From positions 1 to 41,672 of the forward strand of contig NZ_QAAE01000025.1 of assembly GCF_003046585.1 (NCBI RefSeq): a stretch of 41,672 nt of DNA, in the 5' to 3' direction. Numbering within the stretch: position 1 is the stretch's first letter; each line of letters opens with the position of its first letter. The notes beneath the pieces are model-generated. The model was given only the letters and a program-made list of their open reading frames with translations. It had not been told where the DNA came from and ran no database searches. Of this stretch, positions 16,026-25,426 are shown piece by piece. This stretch comes from Nitrosomonas aestuarii. Lineage in GTDB: Bacteria > Pseudomonadota > Gammaproteobacteria > Burkholderiales > Nitrosomonadaceae. The translations under genes and the position numbers were made by a program.

Positions 16026-16943
16026 TTGTCGGTCGCCATCAACATACGGAACGAATTATCTGCTGTCACTTACGAAGACAGGCAAACCCGACGTTTGTTT
16101 GGCGCCATGCTTTTTTCACTGATATTGCATCTCACTATCCTGTTTGGCGTAACATTTCAGTTTCCAGAAGCCGATTTTGACAGAATAGCCACATCACTGG
16201 AAGTCGTTCTGGTTAACAACAAAACTCAGCTAGCGCCCACTGACACACAATTACTTGCACAAGATAGTCTTGACGGCGGGGGCAATATCGACGAAGACCG
16301 GCGCGCCAAAACACCCTTTCCGATACTACCCAAAAGCAAGCCGTTCAGAGACAACCAGGCTACAGAAGAAAAAGTCAAGCAATTGGAGCAGGTAGCGCAA
16401 AAACTGATGACCGCCATGCAAAAAGAAGCGATCATCCCGCAGACCGACACAGCCCGGGATCAACCCGAGAAACAGCTCGTTAGAGAGGATCCGGAAGCAA
16501 TCGATTTATTGCAGCGCAGCCTCGACATTGCACGCTTGAAAGCGCAAATTGCCGAAGATCATGATGCTTATCAAAAACGGCCCAAGAGAACATTTGTCGG
16601 TGCGCGCACGACAGAATACCGCTTTGCTCGTTACGTCGAAGACTGGCGTCTCAAAGTGGAACGCATTGGCAATTTAAATTATCCTGAAGATGCCAAAAGA
16701 GAAAAACTCTATGGCAACCTGCAACTGACTGTCGGCATTCGTGCCGATGGCAGCCTCGAATCAATTGGCATTAACCGTTCATCCGGTTTCAAGATTCTTG
16801 ATGATGCAGCCATACGGATTGTCAGACTCGCCGGCAAGAACGGATTTGCACCATTTCCGCCGGATATCAGTCGTGACACGGATATCCTGCATATCACCCG
16901 CACTTGGGTATTCGCTCGTTCGGATACACTCATGAGTCAGTAA
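16026..16943 (+). CDS. TonB-family energy transducer-like protein
   Basis: This 305-aa protein begins at a TTG codon. It has a short cytoplasmic N-terminus, one membrane helix (about 27-45), a charged periplasmic linker without the classical Pro-Lys repeats, and a C-terminal TonB fold (about 205-300). That fold includes YPEDAKREKLYGNLQLTVGIRADGSL and the SSGFKILDDAAIRIVRLA helix typical of the family. Such proteins couple inner-membrane proton-motive force to outer-membrane uptake, or act as stand-alone cell-envelope proteins when no ExbB/ExbD is nearby, as here. The first ATG in frame lies just before the membrane helix; the TTG start is preferred because it keeps the usual cytoplasmic leader. 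Confidence 0.82.
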   Translation: MSVAINIRNELSAVTYEDRQTRRLFGAMLFSLILHLTILFGVTFQFPEADFDRIATSLEVVLVNNKTQLAPTDTQLLAQDSLDGGGNIDEDRRAKTPFPILPKSKPFRDNQATEEKVKQLEQVAQKLMTAMQKEAIIPQTDTARDQPEKQLVREDPEAIDLLQRSLDIARLKAQIAEDHDAYQKRPKRTFVGARTTEYRFARYVEDWRLKVERIGNLNYPEDAKREKLYGNLQLTVGIRADGSLESIGINRSSGFKILDDAAIRIVRLAGKNGFAPFPPDISRDTDILHITRTWVFARSDTLMSQ

Positions 16944-16971
16944 CCGTCTACTACATTTTTATCAATTGCAC

Positions 16972-17793
16972 ATGACAGATCGCTACGCCGTCATTGGAAA
17001 CCCCATCGCCCACAGTAAATCGCCATTGATCCATAGTGCATTTGCCCAGCAGACCCGACAAAATATGCGATACGATGCCATTCTCGCTCCACTGGACGGG
17101 TTTAAAACAGCAGCAGACACTTTTCACCACCAAGGCGGTAAAGGCATAAATGTCACCATTCCGTTCAAGCTGGAAGCGCATAAACTGGCGACCAGTCTGA
17201 CTGAACGCGCCGATATCGCGCAGGCTGTGAATACGTTAAAATTCGTAGAAGATCAGATTCTGGGTGACAATACCGACGGCGCCGGACTAGTTCGGGACAT
17301 TGCTGTCAACCTGAGCACACCGATTACTGAAAAACGCATTCTGCTTATGGGCGCGGGTGGTGCTGCGCGTGGCGCTATATTGCCCTTGTTGCAGCAAAAA
17401 CCTGCCATACTTGCCATCGCCAACCGCACGCCGCAGAAAGCCGTATTACTCAAAAAGCAATTCATTCAACATGGCCAGTTAGATGCCGGCGAGTATATGT
17501 ACTTTGCAGGCGCAAGCTTTGACATCGTTATCAATGCCACATCCGCAAGTCTCAATGACGCGCTGCCGACTTTACCGCCGGATATCTTTGCAGCAGACGC
17601 GCTCGCCTACGACATGATGTACAGTGCAGAACCCACCCGCTTTCTCAGATACGCCGGGCAACAAGGCGTGTGCAATCTGGCCGACGGCATCGGCATGCTG
17701 GTCGAACAGGCTGCCGAGTCGTTTTATCTATGGCGCGGAATCAGACCGGAAACAAAAGACATCATTTCACGTTTTAAAAAACCAGATTCTTAA
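16972..17793 (+). CDS. aroE: Shikimate 5-dehydrogenase
   Basis: The enzyme reduces 3-dehydroshikimate with NADPH in aromatic amino acid synthesis. The substrate site NPIAHSKSPLIHSAF with its paired serines, the catalytic Lys in NVTIPFKLEAH, the Asp in DNTDGAGLVRD and the nucleotide loop GAGGAARGAI are all present. The product is 273 aa from the ATG at 16972. An upstream TTG two codons earlier is less likely. The C-terminal segment DGIGMLVEQAAESFYLWRG is standard for the family. It follows the TonB-like gene by 28 bases and is probably co-transcribed. Confidence 0.96.
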   Translation: MTDRYAVIGNPIAHSKSPLIHSAFAQQTRQNMRYDAILAPLDGFKTAADTFHHQGGKGINVTIPFKLEAHKLATSLTERADIAQAVNTLKFVEDQILGDNTDGAGLVRDIAVNLSTPITEKRILLMGAGGAARGAILPLLQQKPAILAIANRTPQKAVLLKKQFIQHGQLDAGEYMYFAGASFDIVINATSASLNDALPTLPPDIFAADALAYDMMYSAEPTRFLRYAGQQGVCNLADGIGMLVEQAAESFYLWRGIRPETKDIISRFKKPDS

Positions 17794-17906
17794 TCACTAC
17801 GGTCGATAAAAACATATCTGCTTGTTCAACCAGCTCCTATTATTTTTAAATCATATCTCTCTGTGCTTTAAATCATAATGATTGACCCATCATTTTGATA
17901 AGCGTA

Positions 17907-17969
17907 GAGTGCACAATTGAAAATGTAGAATTTCAATGTTGTTTAATACTACGCATTGTGCTCATTTTT
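17907..17969 (+). terminator. Possible terminator after aroE
   Basis: GCACAAT (17911-17917) pairs with ATTGTGC (17955-17961), with a nested ATTGAAA/TTTCAAT stem (17916-17922 and 17931-17937). The outer arm is followed by TCATTTTTTC. The large interior makes it a weaker call. It could instead be a structured leader of the following CBS gene. Confidence 0.4.
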
Positions 17970-18014
17970 TCATTTTCACGCGCTCTTCCATCCATTTTCA
18001 AGGAGGGTTCTGTA

Positions 18015-18602
18015 ATGACTGAATATCATGTGCTCCCCGCACAGCGCTTGTCCGGCGCCGTGTATGTTTTCAAACCCGCACCCGCCAAACGCGTCACACT
18101 CGAATCACCCGCAATCGAAATCATGACTGATCTACGTCATAGCCATGTAGCAACCATTGATCCAAAAGCCAACATTGAGCTGGCGAATGTTTACATGAAA
18201 CAGCGCGGTGTGCGCTCACTGTTTGTACACAATGGCGATCGCATGCTGCAAGGCGTCATCACCGCCACCGATATACTCGGAGAAAAACCCATGCGTTTTA
18301 ACCAGGATCGCCATATCAAACACAGCGAAATTCTGGTCTCAGATATCATGACACCGCTGAAAAATCTGGAAGCAATTTCCATTGACGAAGTACGGCGCGC
18401 CAAGGTCGGCCATATCATCGCCACCCTGCGTGATGCCGGACGGCAACACACGCTGGTACTGGATCGAAACAGTGAAGGCAGCGCATTCATCTGCGGCATA
18501 TTCTCATTGACGCAAATCGAGAAACAATTGGGGCAAGCCATTCCACTCACCGAAGTCGCCAAAACTTTCGCAGAAATTGAAGCAACGGTGGTATCACATT
18601 AA
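18015..18602 (+). CDS. CBS-domain pair protein
   Basis: The ATG at 18015 is preceded by a strong AAGGAGGG, so the longer open frame beginning at 17895 is not used. The 195-aa product has two CBS domains (about 35-100 and 110-185): the first contains IMTDLRHSHVATIDPKANIELANVYM and the second begins SDIMTPLKNLEAIS. CBS pairs bind adenine nucleotides and serve as energy or ligand sensors. No effector domain is fused, so it is a stand-alone regulator whose partner is unknown. Confidence 0.88.
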   Translation: MTEYHVLPAQRLSGAVYVFKPAPAKRVTLESPAIEIMTDLRHSHVATIDPKANIELANVYMKQRGVRSLFVHNGDRMLQGVITATDILGEKPMRFNQDRHIKHSEILVSDIMTPLKNLEAISIDEVRRAKVGHIIATLRDAGRQHTLVLDRNSEGSAFICGIFSLTQIEKQLGQAIPLTEVAKTFAEIEATVVSH

Positions 18603-18728
18603 CTTGAGTTTTGCGCTGCTTGAGAATAGAAAAGAGAATTATCAGGAAATATATCCAAAACAACTTTTCCACAGTTCGCGTAATTTATGCTCAGACAATC
18701 ATCTCCTATACCAGACCATCGTTTTATC

Positions 18729-18755
18729 AACCGGATTGATTAAATCAATCCGGTT
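18729..18755. repeat. Perfect 13-bp inverted repeat between convergent genes
   Basis: AACCGGATTGATT (18729-18741) and AATCAATCCGGTT (18743-18755) flank a single A. It lies between the CBS gene and the convergent methyltransferase gene. The arms are long enough for a bidirectional terminator, but no good T-run follows on either strand and the loop is too small unless the stem opens. Confidence 0.6.
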
Positions 18756-18871
18756 GTCAGGCAGCGTTAAATTGCCTCTTCAAAATGCCCTGATCACGCT
18801 GTACAGACGCACTTTACAACAGCACTGGTTTAGCGGTGGATTTACCGGCTTTAGCAGACTTAAGATCGTCT

Positions 18872-19585
18872 TTAACGCTTCCTCGCAACGATAATCGCAT
18901 CAGGTGAAATCAAATATGAAGCGGGCAAACTTGAAACATGTTCCAGATACCTGGCTATGGATGAATCCAGATACTTCGGTTGCTCCAATGCACTTCTAAA
19001 AATCCAGGTGCCGATACCGTAGGTTTTTTTGATGATGAAACCATGATCGTTTAATAATTTCTTTAATTTCACGGGCGTTAAATCCAGATCGATTGCGGCG
19101 CCGCTCATTCGGCCGAGAACAGCTCTCAGACTCCATGGATTGCGATGATTATTGATAATCAGATAACCGCCTTTCTGCAGCAACCTGTTGAGCGCCGCAA
19201 GCACTTCCTCGCGAAGCGCGTGTTGCGCATTGCCAAAAAAGCGGAAAGCAGTAATCAGATTGACGGGTTCAATATCAAGTATATCCCGGGTAATATCGGC
19301 GTTGAAGAATGCCGTGTGCGGACATTTTTCTTTTGCCTTTTCCAACATGCCTGCCGAGATGTCGACCCCGTAAGCGCGTTGCGACAACGGCGCAACAATG
19401 CTTGTGATGCGCGCCGTACCGCATGCAAAATCGAGATAGGCCGGTATTGAATTCGGAAAAAGAACAGGAATAATGTTTGCTAACAAGTCCTTTTCAATTC
19501 GGGTCATATAGGCACTGATCGGCTCTTGCGCAAGCAACTCATCGTAATTCTCTCCCCTTTGTTGGTGGCTTTCACGATAATCCAT
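18872..19585 (-). CDS. Class I SAM-dependent methyltransferase
   Basis: This 237-aa protein shows the Rossmann methyltransferase pattern: motif I YLDFACGTARITS (about 47-59), the acidic end of strand 2 in GVDISAGMLEKA, and motif post-II around FFNADITRD. Substrate cannot be inferred from sequence. It is the last of a minus-strand group with a phosphotransferase-fold kinase and another methyltransferase-like gene. That suggests small-molecule or surface-glycan modification, without proof. Confidence 0.83.
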   Translation of the reverse strand: MDYRESHQQRGENYDELLAQEPISAYMTRIEKDLLANIIPVLFPNSIPAYLDFACGTARITSIVAPLSQRAYGVDISAGMLEKAKEKCPHTAFFNADITRDILDIEPVNLITAFRFFGNAQHALREEVLAALNRLLQKGGYLIINNHRNPWSLRAVLGRMSGAAIDLDLTPVKLKKLLNDHGFIIKKTYGIGTWIFRSALEQPKYLDSSIARYLEHVSSLPASYLISPDAIIVARKR

Positions 19586-19641
19586 AATTAATTCCGTCCA
19601 GTTAAGTTGGTGTAGGCATTGACCGGTCAGGCTGGTTTACG

Positions 19642-20559
19642 TTATTTGCGTCCATTTTTCAATACATAGTCAGCCAAATCAGTAATGATTCTTTTCGTAC
19701 GATCAATGATACTGATGGAATAACCGTGCTGAGACTTCAGTTTATGAAAAAGTACTAAATGAAATAAAATCAAATCAACCAGCCGGGATTCCGGTATGCC
19801 AATACATGAAACTATTGGCTTGATAAACGATACATCTTCAGTTTTTCTGTCTTGCTCAATGATTGACAATAGCAACCGAAAATTAAACTGACAACCTGAA
19901 ACCAGTAAAGTAGTCAAATCAAACCCGGCATACTGCACGGCTGCATAATCTTCCCAATCGAAAAGAATAAAACTTTTTTTGGCCAGCCCGATATTATTGA
20001 TTGTCAAATCACCATGCTGTGCAATCATGGGTAATTTCCGGATCATTTCGTCCCATTGCTGTTGCACACTGACTTTCTGTATGTTCCGCTGCAAATCCTC
20101 AGGTAATCCGGCCACTGCCTGTTGATAAAACGCAAATTGCTTTTCGCAATAATACTGATTGCCCAGATGCGAACGGTCATTTCCACCCAGAAAATGCTGC
20201 AGCGGCTGCCTGAATTCCGGTTTTGCCTGCAGAATATCTGTTAACAAAACTGCACTATGCTCAATCCCCTCAATCACCAGAAGAACCCGGTTTTGTTTTT
20301 TATCCACCTGATAATGCAATGCTTCAGGAATCATGCCCGGATAAAAGTGCGCAACATGCGATATCGCAACATACTCTTTATGCAGTCTTTTTTCGAGATC
20401 GTCCGATTTTTCAGCCATTTTAACAAAGAAGGACGGTCCGTCAGCAAAAATGACATGGATTAGCAAGGGGTGTTTGATGTGTATATTCATTGTGTAGTCC
20501 GCGTTCCGGCCGGGTACATCACAATGCATAAAAATAAAATCAATAGCCTGCTGTATCAT
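19642..20559 (-). CDS. Aminoglycoside-phosphotransferase/choline-kinase fold protein
   Basis: The kinase core is shown by HGDLTINNIGL (catalytic Asp and metal-binding Asn) followed by LFDWEDYA (metal-binding Asp), the APH/choline kinase arrangement. The N-terminal lobe is short. An open frame begins at 20631, but the ATG at 20559 overlaps the upstream stop as ATGA and gives a 305-aa protein, so I prefer it; an ATG at 20598 is an alternative. Translational coupling to the upstream methyltransferase-like gene suggests a joint pathway. The physiological substrate is unknown; antibiotic resistance is not implied. Confidence 0.78.
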   Translation of the reverse strand: MIQQAIDFIFMHCDVPGRNADYTMNIHIKHPLLIHVIFADGPSFFVKMAEKSDDLEKRLHKEYVAISHVAHFYPGMIPEALHYQVDKKQNRVLLVIEGIEHSAVLLTDILQAKPEFRQPLQHFLGGNDRSHLGNQYYCEKQFAFYQQAVAGLPEDLQRNIQKVSVQQQWDEMIRKLPMIAQHGDLTINNIGLAKKSFILFDWEDYAAVQYAGFDLTTLLVSGCQFNFRLLLSIIEQDRKTEDVSFIKPIVSCIGIPESRLVDLILFHLVLFHKLKSQHGYSISIIDRTKRIITDLADYVLKNGRK

Positions 20560-21290
20560 TTTTTGGCCCGGATCAACCGGTGATGAAAAGATGCGCATAT
20601 CAAACCCGACCAGATGAGTATCCAGCGCCACCAGAATCCGGGGTGCCTGTATACCTTTACAGGCACCCCGTACATATGAGACAGCAGCGAGCGGTAAGCA
20701 TAGCGCTTGTCAGAAATCAGTCCTGCAAATGCGCTGACATCCGGAAAAATGAAATAACTCTCTATACCGTGAAAATTGGCCTGGCTGAGTTCGCGCCTGT
20801 ATTGCCAGTTAAAAACGCAAAATTGTCTGGTGTCGGCTCTAATCAGCAGATTGACCAAAGCAGCCATAAAACGAGCCGGTGTTTTATAACTGATTGCGTT
20901 ATCAGCGAGAATCACCAGACTGCCTTGTGTAGATAACCGGTTAAATAATGCCGCCAGCATTTTCCTGCGGGTTTGCAAATGAAAAGCCTGTCTGGAATTC
21001 ACCCCTGAAGCATCAGCCACCTGATCAAAAATAATCAAGTCATAACTGTCCCGGATTTTTTGATGATTGATTGTAAAAAACCGATCAAGAAAATCCCCTG
21101 TTTTTGCCTCGCAATCTCCTGAAACAGTGATGGTAATATCGATGCTATCGACCTTGTCTGCATTTTCCGGCAGCAACTGTAATTGCTCGGCATCCTGCAC
21201 CCGCGTTGTTATAATCAGTACCGGGCCATCATTGGCGGCAAAAAGCCTGATGCATTTAGAGTAAGTCTCGTTCATTGCTGCAGTCTGCAC
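20556..21290 (-). CDS. Methyltransferase-like protein, function unknown
   Basis: This 244-aa protein has features of the C-terminal part of a class I methyltransferase fold: YDLIIFDQVADA (strand 4-like), then RRKMLAALFNRLSTQGSLVILADN, which resembles the family's post-motif III helix and strand. A glycine-rich motif I is not obvious, so it may be degenerate or bind another ligand. The C-terminus has a Trp-rich hydrophobic segment (about 220-236) that could touch the membrane. A 12-bp perfect hairpin lies within the coding DNA. It is coupled by ATGA to the downstream kinase-fold gene. Confidence 0.6.
   Translation of the reverse strand: MQTAAMNETYSKCIRLFAANDGPVLIITTRVQDAEQLQLLPENADKVDSIDITITVSGDCEAKTGDFLDRFFTINHQKIRDSYDLIIFDQVADASGVNSRQAFHLQTRRKMLAALFNRLSTQGSLVILADNAISYKTPARFMAALVNLLIRADTRQFCVFNWQYRRELSQANFHGIESYFIFPDVSAFAGLISDKRYAYRSLLSHMYGVPVKVYRHPGFWWRWILIWSGLICASFHHRLIRAKK
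20639..20670. repeat. 12-bp perfect inverted repeat within coding DNA
   Basis: CGGGGTGCCTGT (20639-20650) is complementary to ACAGGCACCCCG (20659-20670) with an 8-base loop. It lies near the 3' end of the methyltransferase-like gene. No T-run follows. It may affect mRNA stability between this gene and the downstream kinase-fold gene. Confidence 0.65.
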
Positions 21291-21398
21291 ATAAATTGAA
21301 CAGGGTGTTGACCACCCCGTTCATCAGGATTTGTTTGAAAATTCAGTCAGTATTGCTAGCACCAGCCGTCATCCTCCATTTGCCCCCCGCGCGCTCCG

Positions 21399-22195
21399 TC
21401 ACGCGACTGCCAAATGACTGCTCAATGCTGCACGTACATCGGGTATCTTTCCGTCACTGGCCAGATCAATCAACAACTTGAGATAATACGGGGAACGGTA
21501 CAATTCAAGCTGCGCAGAATCCTTTAACTGATGCCATAAATGCTGGGCATTATCCGGGCTGTACACCACCAGAAAATTTTGTACCTGCTCTGAAGTTAAT
21601 GGCTGGATTTCCACCTGCGGCACGCGCGGCAGCTCTTTGGTGGTCAATTTGTTGCCATAGTCGTGTGTACGGCCACTGAAAATGACGCGCACGCTGGGAT
21701 GGTGCAGCGCCAGATCATTAAGAAAACTCTTCCAGGCCGCCAACGTCTTATCAAAAGTCTGGGTTAGCGGCTGATCTAGCGCACGATGCTCGCCCGGCGC
21801 AATGAATTCGGAGGTGCCTTGAATGATAATTTCCAGATGATGATCAATCGCTGTAAGTCCAGCATCAGGACGCCGGTCAAGCGCGGCTGATCGAATGCTT
21901 AACAAGTCTTTCCTTGCTTTTTTTCAAAGCGCAATATTTCCCGCAGCTTGTCAGCTTCGTAGCCATTCGGCTGTACGTTCTTTCGAACATTATCAAACAC
22001 TTCGAGAGCGGCTTTCACCCATGCCAGACGCGCCGCACGCATCAAGTCGTGATTGCCTGCAATGACACGATAGGGATTCAAATCATTCAGCCGCTCGTGA
22101 GCACGGCGTTGCCAGTGCTCAGGCAGCGTTTTGGCCAGTACATTGCCTAAACCGCTGAAAAATACCACATCAACTAACTGTTTCTTCCAACTCAT
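21399..22195 (-). pseudogene. NACHT-type STAND NTPase remnant, two fragments
   Basis: Two adjacent minus-strand pieces look like one decayed gene. The 5' piece (22195-21899, 98 aa) begins MSWKKQLVDVVFFSGLG and has helical repeats typical of the N-terminus of NACHT proteins. The 3' piece (21905-21399) starts in a different frame and carries NACHT-like features: HHLEIIIQGTSEF, VRVIFSGRTHDYG and then QPLTSEQVQNFL with YRSPYYLKLLIDLAS. The Walker A loop expected between them is missing, and no C-terminal sensor or effector domain follows. STAND NTPases of this type are often signalling or antiphage proteins. It lies between ribD and the methyltransferase-like gene. I infer a frameshift plus an internal deletion. 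Confidence 0.65.
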
Positions 22196-22280
22196 GACAT
22201 GCCTTTGTTCTGATCAGCATGCATTATGCATGAGTCAGACAAGGCTTAAAAGTATTGAAGCACCTTGTAGCAGACTCGAA

Positions 22281-23369
22281 TCAAAGCCGGGCAACCAGGC
22301 GTATATCTTGCCCTACCATTCGAACATCTTCTATTTTTAGTGAAATTTTATGATCAAGACAGGTCAATTCAGGTAATTGAAGCATATCTTTTGCGCTGCC
22401 ACCCAGTAAACTCGGTGCCATATAAATGATGAGCTCATCGACCAATCCAGCGTGCATCAATGCGCCATTGAGTCCGCTGCCGGCTTCAACCATAATTTCA
22501 TTAAATTCCAGATCGGCCAGTGTTGCCAGCATCTGGTTCAGATCAATTCTACCCTGATCTGTTTGTTTGCAGACAATCACCCGTGCACCCATTTTTTCCA
22601 GTACATTGATTTTCCCGGTATCTGCAGACACGGTTGTAAAAATAAATGCTTGTTCACCCTGAAGCACGAGCGCATCGGGTGGAATCTCCAGACGGTTATC
22701 GATAATGATTTTTTTTGGTTGCCGGGATGTGAAAATATGGCGAACGGACAAGCGCGCATTATCGGCCAGTATGGTGCCGATGCCGGTCATCATACCGCAC
22801 GAACGCGCACGCCAGCGGTGACCGTCGATACGCGCGGCCTCACCGGTAATCCACTGGCTTTGACCATTGTTCAGTGCGGTTTTACCATCAAGGCTTGCCG
22901 CGACTTTTAGACGCACCCAGGGTCTTTGGGAGCGCATGCGGTTTATGAAACCGATGTTGAGTGCTTGCGCCTGTTCTGACAACAGTCCTGTCTGAACTGA
23001 AACACCTGCTTGTTTCAGTGCTGCGCCGCCATTACCCAACACCTGCGGATTGGGGTCTTCCATAGCGATGACAACGCGGGAGACACCCGCCTTAATGAGT
23101 GCATCAGCACAGGGGGGCGTGCGTCCGTGATGACTACAGGGCTCTAACGTAACATAAACCGTCGCACCCCGCACCGCATCACCGGCCTGGACCAATGCAT
23201 TAATTTCCGCATGGGCTTGTCCTGCCTTTTCATGCCAGCCACTGCCGACAATTTGATCATTGCATGTAATGACACAGCCGACGCGCGGATTAGGGGATGT
23301 GGTGTTAAGTCCTTTTTCTGCCAATTGCAGCGCATGAGACATGAAGGTGTAATCAGCTAGAGAAAACAT
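22281..23369 (-). CDS. ribD: RibD, riboflavin deaminase/reductase
   Basis: This bifunctional enzyme performs the second and third steps of riboflavin synthesis. The N-terminal deaminase (about 1-145) has the zinc site HAEINAL and PCSHHGRTPPC. The C-terminal reductase (about 146-360) contains LKVAASLDGKTA and a late Gly-rich EAGSGLNGALM. I choose the ATG at 23369 (MFSLADYTFM) because the family starts directly with this helix; ATG 23384 and TTG 23390 are alternatives. It is the third gene of a glyA-nrdR-ribD run, frequent in proteobacteria. Confidence 0.95.
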   Translation of the reverse strand: MFSLADYTFMSHALQLAEKGLNTTSPNPRVGCVITCNDQIVGSGWHEKAGQAHAEINALVQAGDAVRGATVYVTLEPCSHHGRTPPCADALIKAGVSRVVIAMEDPNPQVLGNGGAALKQAGVSVQTGLLSEQAQALNIGFINRMRSQRPWVRLKVAASLDGKTALNNGQSQWITGEAARIDGHRWRARSCGMMTGIGTILADNARLSVRHIFTSRQPKKIIIDNRLEIPPDALVLQGEQAFIFTTVSADTGKINVLEKMGARVIVCKQTDQGRIDLNQMLATLADLEFNEIMVEAGSGLNGALMHAGLVDELIIYMAPSLLGGSAKDMLQLPELTCLDHKISLKIEDVRMVGQDIRLVARL

Positions 23370-23417
23370 GGCGGCTTCTCGCATGAGCAATCATCAATAC
23401 TAATACTGCACCTTATG

Positions 23418-23951
23418 TTACTGGTCTTTGGGTGATTGCGGTTTCCGGGTTTGCTTTTTTTCCTTGGCCACCTGTTCGTCCCGGGTTTCATCGGCAACAT
23501 TGACTTCATTGACTTCGCGAATTGCATCACGGAAATCATCGACGTCCTGAAAGCTTTTATAAACGGATGCAAACCGGATATAGGCGACTTTATCGAGTTT
23601 GTGAAGCTCATGCATCACGCTCTCACCAATGCTTCTCGAGGACACTTCGCGTTCCCCCAGGCTCAAAAATTTATGCACGATACGGTCAATCGCGGCATCG
23701 ACATAATCGGTGGGAACCGGGCGTTTATGCAACGCCCGTTTAAACCCGGTCAATAACTTGTTGCGGTCAAACTCTGCGCGCGTACCATCGTGTTTAACGA
23801 CCTGGGGCAGGCGCAGCTCCACTGTTTCATATGTTGTAAAACGTTTGTCACAAGCCGGGCAACGCCGCCTGCGGCGGATACGTGTGCCCTCTTCACTCAC
23901 GCGGGAATCAATCACATTGGTATCATCCGCGTTACAGAAAGGACATTTCAT
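23418..23951 (-). CDS. nrdR: NrdR, ribonucleotide reductase repressor
   Basis: This 177-aa zinc-ribbon and ATP-cone protein represses nrd genes by binding NrdR boxes when dATP is high. The zinc ribbon uses CPFC (residues 3-6) and CPAC (31-34), with the basic DNA-binding RIRRRRRCP between. The ATP-cone lies at about 49-139 ([20 protein letters not shown]). A charged tail of about 25 residues extends past the usual 150-aa length. It sits between glyA and ribD. Confidence 0.96.
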   Translation of the reverse strand: MKCPFCNADDTNVIDSRVSEEGTRIRRRRRCPACDKRFTTYETVELRLPQVVKHDGTRAEFDRNKLLTGFKRALHKRPVPTDYVDAAIDRIVHKFLSLGEREVSSRSIGESVMHELHKLDKVAYIRFASVYKSFQDVDDFRDAIREVNEVNVADETRDEQVAKEKKQTRKPQSPKDQ

Positions 23952-24013
23952 AATCGAGTGATCTCGCGTGAATGCGGCTTGTTTTATTCAGCTAATGCAA
24001 AATTCAGTCGAAA

Positions 24014-25264
24014 TTATTTGCCGTAAACAGGAAATTTCTTACACAACGCCATTGCTTCTGCTGCTACGCGTTTTACAACTGTTAAATCATTGGGTGACTC
24101 CAGCACATCGGCAATCATATTGGCCAGTTGTTCCGATTCGATTTCCTTGAATCCTCTGGTTGTCATAGCAGGCGATCCTATTCGAATGCCGCTGGTAACA
24201 AACGGTTTTTGGGGATCATTCGGTATGGCATTTTTATTTACGGTAATATGGGCGTGTTCAAGCGCGGCCTCTGCTTCCTTTCCTGTCAGGTTAATCGCCT
24301 GCAGATCAACGAGAAACATATGGCAATCCGTTTTGCCGGATACGATACGTAATCCGCGCTGATTCAGCACTTTGGCCATCACGCGCGCATTTTCGATTAC
24401 CTGCTCCTGATACTTCTTGAATTCTTTACTGCCGGCTTCCTTGAAAGCGACCGCTTTTGCAGCAATTACATGCATCAACGGTCCACCCTGAGTTTGCGGG
24501 AAAATTGCTGAATTCAGTGCTTTTTCATGTTCCGGTTTAGCAATGATGAAGCCGCCACGGGGACCACGTAGTGTTTTATGTGTGGTACTGGTCACGAAAT
24601 CAGCTATTCCGACTGGATTTGGATAATACCCGGCAGCAATCAACCCCGCGTAATGCGCCATATCCACAAACAGATAAGCACCCACCGAATCTGCGATTTT
24701 ACGGAAACGCTTCCAGTCGATAACGCGTGCATAGGCTGATGCACCCGCCACTATCATTTTTGGCTTATGCTCATGCGCCAGTTTTTCAACCTGATCATAA
24801 TCCAGTTCTTCGGTTTCCGGGTGCAGTCCATATGAAACCGAATGAAAAATCTTGCCACTCATGTTCACTGTTGCCCCATGCGTCAAATGCCCGCCATGTG
24901 CCAGCGACATACCCAGCAGCGTATCACCTGGTTTTAACGCAGAAAGATAAACAGCCGCATTAGCCTGTGAGCCGGAGTGTGGCTGAACATTGACGTATTC
25001 AGCACCAAACAGCGTCTTGAGTCGATCAATTGCCAGTTGCTCAACGGTATCGACAAAGTTACAGCCACCATAATAACGCTTACCGGGATAGCCTTCGGCG
25101 TATTTATTTGTGAGCACGGAACCTTGTGCCTGCATGACCGCCGGACTGGCATAGTTTTCTGACGCGATTAATTCAATATATTCTTCTTGCCGTTGAACCT
25201 CGCCTTTCATGGCTTGCCATAAATCCGGATCAACGATCTCTATTGTTTGATTCTGCGAAAACAT
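24014..25264 (-). CDS. glyA: Serine hydroxymethyltransferase
   Basis: This 416-aa PLP enzyme interconverts serine and glycine, loading tetrahydrofolate with one-carbon units. The PLP lysine lies in [14 protein letters not shown], preceded by the [14 protein letters not shown] strand with the cofactor aspartate. The N-terminus has the standard [18 protein letters not shown]. Length and ends agree with bacterial GlyA. It is the first gene before nrdR and ribD on the minus strand. Confidence 0.98.
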   Translation of the reverse strand: MFSQNQTIEIVDPDLWQAMKGEVQRQEEYIELIASENYASPAVMQAQGSVLTNKYAEGYPGKRYYGGCNFVDTVEQLAIDRLKTLFGAEYVNVQPHSGSQANAAVYLSALKPGDTLLGMSLAHGGHLTHGATVNMSGKIFHSVSYGLHPETEELDYDQVEKLAHEHKPKMIVAGASAYARVIDWKRFRKIADSVGAYLFVDMAHYAGLIAAGYYPNPVGIADFVTSTTHKTLRGPRGGFIIAKPEHEKALNSAIFPQTQGGPLMHVIAAKAVAFKEAGSKEFKKYQEQVIENARVMAKVLNQRGLRIVSGKTDCHMFLVDLQAINLTGKEAEAALEHAHITVNKNAIPNDPQKPFVTSGIRIGSPAMTTRGFKEIESEQLANMIADVLESPNDLTVVKRVAAEAMALCKKFPVYGK

Positions 25265-25426
25265 GGTGTTATCAGACCTTTAAAATTTTATGAAACTGGA
25301 AAACTGCATATATTACCATTATTAGCTGCGCGCAGAATATAAGATATGTGATGGCCTGATTGATTGCAGCGTGAACACATGCCGGTTGCGGTAAAGAAGA
25401 AAATGGTGAAATATTTTCGCCAAATG

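Noticed and set aside
17895..18014. N-terminal extension of the CBS protein
   Set aside because: The extension is hydrophobic and unlike the family, and a strong AAGGAGGG stands directly before the ATG at 18015.
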